Assembly (NCBI GenBank): GCA_008933995.1
Contig: WARS01000026.1
Span: forward strand, 7,950,501 to 8,014,500
Reading direction: 5' to 3'
DNA: 64,000 nucleotides
Source of the DNA: Datnioides undecimradiatus
Lineage: Eukaryota; Chordata; Actinopteri; Lobotiformes; Datnioididae
In this document: one piece after another, positions 10,966-21,784 of the stretch
Position numbering within the stretch: the first letter of the stretch is position 1
Layout: each line of letters begins with the position of its first letter
Notes under the pieces: model-generated
The model's input: only the letters and a program-made list of their open reading frames with translations
The model's database searches: none
Told to the model about the DNA's origin: nothing
Made by a program: the position numbers and the translations under genes

Positions 10966-13900
10966 CTGCAACAAACAATAACTTATTAGCTTATGACTAA
11001 TGCAATTAAAAGTCAAATTATATGTGATGGCAATGCAGAGATGTTACAATGATTTTGAAGTGAAACAGTATTTAGATAGTTTGTTAGCTTATTTGCCTTA
11101 TTGCAGGGACTCAGATGAGAATATCAATATAAAGCTAAAGCTAGGTGAACCATTAGCTTAGCTTAAGACTGACAACATGGCCTGAACACTCATACCTGTC
11201 CACAGCAGCTCTCAGTGAGAGTTAGGCCCTGAATCTGAGCCTGTAATGAGCCCAACTCCTCCCTGAGCCCAGTCTCTCTTCCATCTAGAGACTGCTGCAT
11301 CTGCTCCTGACCATTCATGTGATCCCTATGGCACTGCTTCTGCACCTCGCCAATTTTCGTGTCACAGTGGTTCTCCAGACCAGTCAGACGGCGTTCAAAG
11401 CCATCCAGAATCTCAGCCCGCACTCCAGCCAGCTTGACATCCAGGATCTCATCCAGTTGAGCAGTGCTGCTGGGGCCAGGGATGGGTCTGCCGATAGCTC
11501 CTTCCAGCAGTTTCTTTAGCTGGCCGTCATGACCAAGGACCATCCCCTAAGGACACACACACAAGTGAGAAGAAGAAAACAGTTCCATCAAATAAAGGAA
11601 GGAGAAAGAGAATTAAAGCCTAATTAATCTGTGCATATATTGTATTAACATGTATAATGATACCATACCTGAATCTCCTCTAAGATATGAGTTTTGGCTC
11701 GCAGCTCATCCCTCACTTCTGTCACCTTCCCTACTAAGTCTCCAAAACCAGTAAAGCTTTCTCCTCCTTCTAGCCCATCAGGGGTCCCATCTGGGATCAC
11801 CTCAAATCCCACTGTAGAGTCTGGCACACGGGCGTTGGGTAGCAGGGACACCAAGATTTTGTTAGTGTCTTCCCGGAGAGATGTGCGCAGTCGTTCCTCA
11901 AGTCCAGCTACCACCCCATTGAGAGTGTCCAGACCCTGGGTGAGGCGACGCAGGTCCTCCTCCATACGATCCAGACGTTCACCAGTCACTCCTGAAATCC
12001 CAAACTTGTTTCCTGTATTTCCAAGGATAAAACAAAAAGATTTTTTTTAGTTTTTAGTTTTTTACAAACAGCAATAGATAAAGTTTAAACACTGGGGCTT
12101 TGAAATAGATTGGTGTTTTTTCTCACCGTAATTCGGTTTTCCATTCCCAGCAGGCAGCTGTCCTGTGGGTATTGGTCTGTGGTCAGGCACAGCGGGGACA
12201 GGTCTTCCAGGTTCAAGGTGGCCTCCTCCAGGCCTCTGGTCCACAGGGGGTCTAGGGCCATGGGGAAAGCCTTTCATCCCTGGGCGATGGGGCACACCTG
12301 CACCCTTAAAAGGTGGCATCATGACATCAGGCAGCGATGTGGGTCCATCATAGCAGCTTTCTCCAGAGTAGCCAGGACAACATCTCCACTCCAGCTCAGT
12401 CACTGTCTTATAACCAACCTTGTACTTTGGCTTGTAGAATGTCCTGTACCTGAAGGACAGAAAACATGGTGTATGTTTGATTTTTAATATCAGACGTTGT
12501 ATCAGAAGTGCTGTGCACAGAGTCAAGGCAGAGGATGGGGAGATGGGAGGTACAGAGCAGAGATAAAGGGATGAGGCATTTCTCAATGGGATTAAACATG
12601 GATCAGTGGGAGATTAGGAGACAAAGTGTAACATAAATGATGTGGCATCAGAGTATTGAACTAGGGTCAGAACCCAACTCCAGTTTTATCTTATCAGTCA
12701 GCTTATCAGTTTAAGCTGAATTTCCCTACAACTGTGGATCAAACTCTTTCTCTCTCATATACATGTTTAAATGATCAAACAGATGTGTTCACTTCAGAGG
12801 GCATTACATTGATTTGCACCAATTTCCTGCAGTCTTACCCTGACTGCAACCATAACCACTACTTTGCAAATTCTAACCATTAACCTTGGTTTAACCAAGG
12901 CTCCACCCTAAAATGTAATGATTTATGTTATCGGGACTTGTGTGTTGCCCCCAGAAGGAAACAAGTCCCCGCAATGTGACTATGTAGACAGATTTATGTT
13001 CCCACAACATGAGTAACACATGTCCAGATGGATGCACATAAATGCACACACAAACACACACAGTAATTCATCTGTCTTTTTTGGAAAAGAAAGTTACTAT
13101 CTTTAATTTCCCCTTTCTATTTTGAAATGTATATCAAAAAAATAAAGACAAAATCACATAAAGTCTTCATAAGCACATCTGTGAGGACGTACACACACAA
13201 ATATTCACATTTATATAAAGTGCAGATTAAAATAGATGTTTATTACAATATATAAGCCATACTATTCCGCAGTTGAGGAACTGCACATCATTATTGACAT
13301 GCACGTAATGTGAACACTAGAGGGCAGCATTGATGCAGAGCATATTCTACTTTCTTCCCCATGCTGCTGTAAACTGAAAGTGAAGCAATCATTACACATT
13401 TTAAACTTCACATCATACTCCTGATGACTCAGGACCTGGCAAAGGTTTGTTTCATTTATCACATTTTGTTGTTTGTTTTGTAAAACGTACATGACAACTG
13501 GGCACTTCTGGCCCCATATGCACTTGGTGGTGTACTCAGCCTTCACATATGTCGCCACTCCATCCTGCATGGTGCATGTGATGTTCCTCTGGACGACATA
13601 GGCACAGTGGTTTCTGTAGGGACAGAGAAGTGTCATTAGAGTTAAACACGTTACAGCACTGATATATCAACACTGCATTACCATGTCATTAAAGATGGCC
13701 ACAACCCTTGGTTTGCTTTGTTTCTGTCCAACTGAGTGTATAAAATTCAGATTATATAGCTCTAGTTGAACAGCAACCACTCTGGCCATAAACGGCAATG
13801 ATAAAAGCTAAAATGTTGTGTGGCAGCAGCACAAGTAAAGAACAGATTTGACCCACTTGCTCAGTCATGTCAGTTATACAGAAATATCTCCCTAAATTTA

Positions 13901-16900
13901 GCTGTCATTAGCCATGATAAACTGTTGGTCATTCCAGACCATGTAAGGTTGTCTCAGTAAATCTCAGAGTGTATTATATTCAGGGGGTCCATCTGATCAT
14001 CATTTAAAGTTACAAATTTTGAATTACAAAATGAGTTATTTCTTTTCCCAAAAATGACTTTAATCAATTTAAGCAAACAATACTTAATAACATTAAGTGA
14101 TATTTCTCTTTAAAGCGCTGCTGCTAATCCACCTCCTGCTGGTTGATGAGATTATCTCATGCAGACAAATATCATTCAAATACAAAGTCCCCCCCGAGTC
14201 TGTGTGAAAGCTTTACTGTACTGTTTACTTGTTTGATTATTCTGTCTCTCCTCTATTCTGTTGTAAATCCTAGAGCCCCCCTTTTACTGCTCATAAGTAA
14301 GTGGTAGTAGTTCAACCGTAGTGTTTGTGTGCCTTAAAAGAACGTTTTTATAAAGCATATAAATATATATGTATATATATATTTTATATAATAGAATGTT
14401 GCCCCAGGCAGATTTATTAATTTCACAATGCAATTTTGGTTATCCACCTTTAAACAGATCTTATAAGCTATGGAGGGTTTTCATTAAGGAGCTATGACTA
14501 CATTGCATTTGGATAAATTGTAATGAGTGATGTTTTCCTGGTAAATATTAAAAACCACAAATTTATGGACACCTCTGGCATTAGTCAGAATGATGGCAGA
14601 GGATGATTGCTAAGTTTTCTCTCAATGGATTCTCTATTGTTTCCCTCTTCTTCAAGATGGTAATTCAGCAACGTCCAGCTACAAACTGGAAACATATTTC
14701 CGATTGACATGTCTTGATTTACAATTATTAACACTTAGCTGAAATCACGTGTGTGAGGAAGAAACAGGAAATATCACTGAGGCTGTTTTTAATCTCAGAT
14801 GCTCGGATGTGTCCAGATTCCAACACATAATAACTTCACTATAACTGCTTTGAGCAGTTGTTGCATCATGCTGGAGCTGAACCTTCTCTCTCCTTCTCTC
14901 CCTTCTTTGCCAGTGCAGCTACAGCAACTGCTAAATGTTCCCCTGGCCCCTGTGCAACACAGGAAACGATGATCTGCACTCTTTAGACTCACATGTGAAG
15001 CATTTTTTGCATTCAGAGGGGAGCATTTAGCAACACATGCAGTACTTAACGGTGCTCCACAGCTGTTTCAGGACAAATAGAAGTGTCTGGAGGGGCAGGG
15101 GAGGGACGGGAGGGTGAGGAGGGTCTACGTGCCAAGTTAACAGGTTCAGAGCTCTAACGGGCAGGACAGTCTGTCAAATCTGTGAGAAACCGCTGCACTG
15201 CTTCTGCTTTCTGCAAATCTCTGGCTGTGTTGACAGAATTTGTGTGTGTGTATGTGTGTCACCACTCTCCCTGTGTTGACATATGTTAATAGTGGTGGAA
15301 GGAAAAGGGCAGGAGTCAGAATGACAGAGGTCCTTTCATACCAGCCTGACAACCTGCTGCCAGGTCATGTGTTGTTAAGGAAGTGGTGGTTATGGCCTGG
15401 ACTGATGTGGTATGATGGGAGTTCTTAAACCACTTTCAACTCACACAGGCAATTTACTGGTTGCCACAGATGATTTTTTGCGCAAAAAGCAGAGAAATCT
15501 TGGCTGTAAATATTGCTTTTATCCATCAGATGCTGCTATATGAAATCTGACAACACAAGTCATTTTTGGCACATTGTCCCTCGCATAAAAACTAACAAAT
15601 TAATGTACTGTTTCCCTGCTGATGTTACAATGCTTCTAATAATTTGCTTTCATGCATTTTTTTCCACCACCACCCCACCTGCAAGCTCTTTACAATTTCT
15701 CAGGGAGGAGGGTTAACACTCGTCACTCCCTGTGCTCTCATCTGCTGCTCACAGAAAACACTGAGAGCCAAAATAAATTACATTTTTCTCTGGCAGAAAT
15801 TTGTAGAGGATCACGTTCAGGCGGTGATGGTAATAGAGATTCCTGGAGTAAAGAAAAACTGACAATACTGTCATCCAGAGGATATCAGCACTATAGTGAA
15901 TGGTTAAAGTATTATATTGTAAAACTTTAGTAGTGTTAAATGGGTATGGTTTCCCCCTCATAAATGACAGATTTATCGACCCCAACAAGGAGCTTTATGA
16001 CTTTGTTTTTGTGTGTATGTGTGTGTGTGTGTGAGAGAGAGAGAGGGTTAGGAAAAGTTTCAATAGACATAAATGGATTTTTGACAGCTGACGGAGAGCA
16101 GAGTGCACAATTATGTCTGTGTATACAGTACAGTGAATGTGTGACCCCTGCTCAAATTACACACAGAGCTGATCAGCGGAGTGAAAAGTGACAATGTTCA
16201 CCGATTTGTTTGTCAGGTGCACATGTGGGGGGAACCAATGACCTTCAGACTCACACACAATGCCTGAAAAGTGCAGGAATCCAGATGTACATGGGATGAA
16301 AAAAGACTTTCTCCTGGTCTCTGTTTCTGCCTCTCTGTCCCAAAGTCTGCTCTTTGCCTGTTTTCACAGATCTGTCAATGTCATTTGGGTCTGTGAGTGA
16401 TATTTTATCCACACTGTCTTACAGACAGAGGGGTTCTGGCTTTTTGAGAATCAAAGTCGAGTGCTGAGATAAATCCTGTCCCTCTGCGCTGCAATGTCAG
16501 TCAGGGCAACCGCAGGTCACTCCTCTGTTGTGTAAAAACAGATCTTTATAGGATGAATGTTGAATTTCAGCTTGAGACATATGAGAGCATGTGTGTTGGC
16601 TGCACAGACACTCACTCACGTGAACATATTATACACATACACTGAAGCTCTTGGCCCTTTTATCTCACATCCACAGAGACCACACAGCTCTGCAGGATGA
16701 GGATAACATTGGCTTTATTGACAGGAATACAAACCCATGATGTGTTTGGGGTCATGTGTGAGAAAAATATGCTGTATTTAGTATTTGTGATTGTCTCAGC
16801 CATTTCAAGCTGCTGTAGGGTAGTTGAGAACTTTGTTTTGCCTGTTTGAGTGTGTTTTTGGAGGATGTCCAGAGTGGAGGAGACAGCTCTAATCTGAACA

Positions 16901-19900
16901 CCCCGGGCAGGGGGAAAGGATGAGAAGTACTGATCCAGTATGATCTGAGATCAGAGAAAAATGGAGAGGAAGGAGGAGACGAGCAAGAGGGGAGTGCTGG
17001 CCTTCTCTGAACTATTTTCACACCTCATCCCTCAACCAATGTGGCACAAGGAGACTGCTTTTAAAAAGTATAAATACCTTCTGCTGTTTGTTTTAGCACT
17101 TGTTGGTGACAGATTGGAGGGGTTGGCCACACAGGAATACACAGCAAGTGCCAGACAGTAAAAGCCACTTAGGTCAAATCAACTTTATTTATGACTCACA
17201 TATAAAAACAACTGGCATTGGGAAACAATTTGTAGCTACTGCAGCTGTAGTAATTATAATAAAATGTAACACATCTGGAATTTTTAAAAGATGCTGAACA
17301 TTATAAAAAAGTGGACCTTGATTAGACTAATACTAAACTGTCTGAACTCTTCAGCTTTGGGGCAGTAACAGCAAAGGCATGATTAGCACAAAAAAACATC
17401 TGATCAGCGAACCTGACCAACTTAGAGTCAAGAGTACGGTGGAGTTGTGCAAAATATCATCATTCTAACACTGCTCACAATGGTGTGTCAGCATGCTATC
17501 ATTTGCTAATTCAGTTGGCAATGTCAGAGTCACGGCAACAGTGTGGCTGAAAACTCTTTAATTGTAAAATTCTGTCAAATTTCTTTGACTGAACTTAACA
17601 ACCTTATCTAATGTATCTAACCTGATTACAGTCCACTTGTCTGGTATGCAGTTTTAAACAAGTTAAGTCAAGTCTGAATCAAATGCTACTCATTGCCTGT
17701 CTGACTTGTTTCACAGTACAGATCCAATTTTTTTTTAGCCCAAAATACAAATTTCTTTCTGGCATATTATTCTGCAGTTGCTGTAAATGGTATTTCGTAT
17801 TTTTGACTGACTTGCTTTTTTCATATTGCCAGTGACGGAGCTGTTAGACCTTTTTTTCCATCCAGACGGTTTATCCAGGACGGATAAACTAACACATTAA
17901 TGCATAAACAAAATATATAACCCCTGTCCATTATTAATTAAGGGAAAACTGCTATCAAAGAGAGAAAACCCTGTCCTTCCCCATGATGCAGGAAGAAACA
18001 TGGTGCAGTCCAATTGAGCATGTCTGCTGCAGCTAGGACTCCTTTTGTTTGCCAGGCAACAACTCCAGCAGCACCATTACCCAGGGAAATCATGTCCTAT
18101 GATTCAGTTTGTGGCCAATCACATATGTATAAAATAAAACCCTCTAGTGTCTTACAGAAAACTTATAAGTTGGACCTCACAGTAAACAGAAAGAAAACAC
18201 CCAAAGTCTCCAGTTGATCCCCGCCCTCTCTCAACCACCCAACCTCAATTGACTCCACACTGATTCAAGTTCATCAGTGTATTAATGTCTCTTGTGCACC
18301 TCCCACTGTCACTTGACCTTGCTCTCTTCCTCTGCAAACATTATCAAAACAATCTTTACCGCCTTTTTCGCCATGACAGGAAAGCCACGCTTACTATTTC
18401 TCTTGCCTCGCTTTCCCCCCATTTCTCTCTCTTCTAACTCACTTCCCCTTTTAATGCCAAATATTGTCTTTTTTCTGTCATTGCAGCGTGTCATTTTTTG
18501 ACTGCTTGTCTGGTCCCACTGTAAATATTTCCAGTATAGCATTACAGTTCCTAAATCGCTTTGCAGCCTCCCACGGGGAAAGCAGAATTCCCATCTCAGA
18601 TTCTCATGTGGAGCGTTTTCGGCAAATATTATTGCTGCCAGACCTCCACCCTCTGCTGGGCCCAAAACAACTCACCTTTCAATCCCCTTTTTTCTCTTTT
18701 TCCCTTTCCTTTCCTGCAAAATCTGCAAACTGTAGGTAATCTCTGTTTACTTATCTAAGCATACCAGCCCTGCTCTCACCTCTGTTTCTAACACTGTTTT
18801 TTCTTTCTCTTACAATTTCTGAAACCCCTGTGTGTTGCCTCATCATGACCCTGACTTCTCCGGCCCTCTAACCTGCCACTTTTCCGTCCATTGCCTCTTT
18901 TGTTTTGACGTTGTGGCACTAAAGGACTCACCTTCCTCATTACTGACCACTCTCTCACCTGCAGGGTTCCTGACTGTTTGAACCCAGACCACTGCTGTGG
19001 CCTCTGACAGATTTATGACTCAAGCAGGCCAGATAGAAAACCATGCAATCTTTAATAGGAGCTTTAACAACCGTGTCTACAGGCTAACAGCTCTCCTCCA
19101 GGGCCCATCTCTTTCCATATATGCTTTTAATGAAACTTATTTCTAGCCAACTGGCAGGTCTTTAAGGCCCTGTGGTGCAGGGCTGATTGACGTTGCTCTT
19201 GTGGCTACTGATTAGGGTAAAAAGAAAGATGTGATACTCCCAGCTCTAGGACCAAGGGGATTGCACTGTCATTCGCTGCCAGCTCTGGTTATTATAGTTT
19301 AAAGGCAGACCATTACTTTTACATGTGCTTAAATTTTGGCTATCAGCCTCTAATCCTTACTACAGCAATAAAACTGTGTAGCTATGGAAACTTTGCAATT
19401 TCTTCTTATTAGTTCCTATTATCAATTATGAATTGCTATTAAAATTTGATGACTATTGCTGCTAATAAGTTGCTATATAGTATTGATTTTGCTTTGTTGT
19501 GTTTTATTGTGTTTTATCTTTAAGAACAGTAAGAGGCTCATACACTGGTAGTGGAAAAAACACACCAATAACTTATCCGGAGGCTTTTCTCAAAGCACAT
19601 AATCTTCTTTTAGTAAGAATAACTCTCTGTTTTTGAAATAAATGGGCATTATTCAAACTGAATTGTTAAAATTTGTCTGACTCACTCTACTGTGTATGCT
19701 TGGGAACCCAAGCAGTAGTAATGTGGAATGTGGAAAGTATCACATAGATCACAATATCAGGCAGCGAAGATAGCTTGTAACTTGGACTGGGCAATACGGT
19801 TGAAACTAAAAATACCAAGTAAGTATTTTCTACATAAGCCTTTTACAATAATTAGATAGAGCCAATGAGATAACACAACTTTTGGTGTCTGTTCCAAAAG

Positions 19901-21745
19901 TAAGTAAACTTTAAAATACAATCAAGATTCATAAAATTGCAAATAACTACAAAATCTACACAGAGATGATTTTATCTGTATTCAGTCTTTAGTGCCATCA
20001 CAAATACTACAAACATGTACTACAACATGCCCATTGGTTTTCTTCTCCTGAACAGCATTTTTGAGCTCCTTCTGGGGGAACCCAGAGTCTAAGCTACATG
20101 GAATATACCATGTCTCCAGGATGTTCTGGGTCTACCTCAGACTATCCTACCAGCTAGCTGTGCCCTGAAAACTTCCAAAGGTAGGTGATCAGGAGACATT
20201 CTGATGCTCGAACCACTTTAACTGGCTCCTTAACATATCATGTCATGAAAGAGCAGCAGCCTCTATCCCTCCAGATGCCTGAGCCCAGTTCTCTACAGAG
20301 AAAACAAATTTCAGCCCTTACCCCAAACACATAGCCATCAGTGTGGCTATTTCGATTTGAGCTGCTGTTGTAAGGTTCAAATGAGTTCAAGTGTCTTCTT
20401 CACATATGTAAAACAAAAATGTAAAGAAATAGATCGACATTTTAGGAAACATTTTCATTCACTTTCATGTAGAGACTTTGAGAAGAAGACAGTAACAAGT
20501 AACAGGCAAGTAACTATTTGGGTTTGGAGTCACTAATTTGGGCAACAGAATTTGGTCTGCTAATAACACCATGCGAATGTTTCATCATGGCATACTTCAG
20601 TTAAAACATGATGAACAATAATATAGAATTATGGCACTTACTTGAAACATGATATTGTGTCCTGCATTGACAGTAAAACCCACATTCACAGTGTGTTTAC
20701 ATATAAATCCAAACCATTTTAGCAGAAAGGTCAGTGAAAGCAGTATGTTAGATACATATAGTGTTAGCAAGGAGCTTGGGAATTTACTGCCCAGCCTCTT
20801 TGACCCTTAGCAGGAGACTGGCTCCATTCTTGTCCTCCACTGGACACTCAACACAAACTTACAACAGCAACCCATAACCTCTAACCTCTACCAACTTGCT
20901 GACCTTTCCCCCTTGATCTCTGTCCCATACATCATCTAAAAGCCCTTAGATATCTCTCTAATCTGATCAGTGAAGACATGTGGCATCTGCTGGGACACTA
21001 ATTGATTTACGCAAAACCCATTTCCCAGTGATGGGTATATGGCTTTTGGTTTATGTTTCACCTGTTGTTATGGAACATTTTATTTCATGGTGGTATGTTA
21101 TGATGCAACACCGTGGGAGATGCTTGTGATGCCTATTTATGTTTGATCTTCCCCTTTGTGACTGATAAGGAATATAATGAGGAATATGGTACACAGTCTA
21201 GTACTTTAACATGGGCGAATTAACTTATGAACTCAGTTTCCTAGTTGTTTCATAATATGCTGTTTTAGATGAATACAGTTTCTTTGATTTCATATTTGCC
21301 ACTAAGCCAAAGCATCACCAGCCAAAACACCATCCAGGAAATCTGAACTATGTCACCCATGTACAGTTTTAGCCATGCCTAATATCAGCTGTGCAATAAA
21401 ACTGTGACAGGTACAGTGCTGTAACTATCTGAGATGCCATGGTTAGTGAGCATAGGGCTTCATATGTTCTCAGTGCAGCAAGTGGTTGCACTGAGTGAAA
21501 GGAATGACTGTGAAATCAAATCACTCGCTTTGCTGCCAAAACACAGATAATAATTCAACATGAAGAAAAAGAAAGTCTGTGGTCCACCAACAGCTGAGAA
21601 TTTTAAAATATCTCAGGGAAAAAAAAACAGGTGTGTTTTGTCCACTTGACTGTGTGGTCGCTGAGAAACAAGGATTTGTGTTTACAGGCTGTAAAATCCT
21701 TTGTAAAATTACACATAAACAAACAGACACGCATACATATACTTT

Positions 21746-21784
<39 letters not shown>

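Noticed and set aside
18670-18725. Possible cassette exon in emilin3 intron 1 (purine-rich, ends AAAG|GTGAGT)
   Set aside because: At 35 nt it would shift the emilin3 frame, and it is the reverse of a pyrimidine tract.
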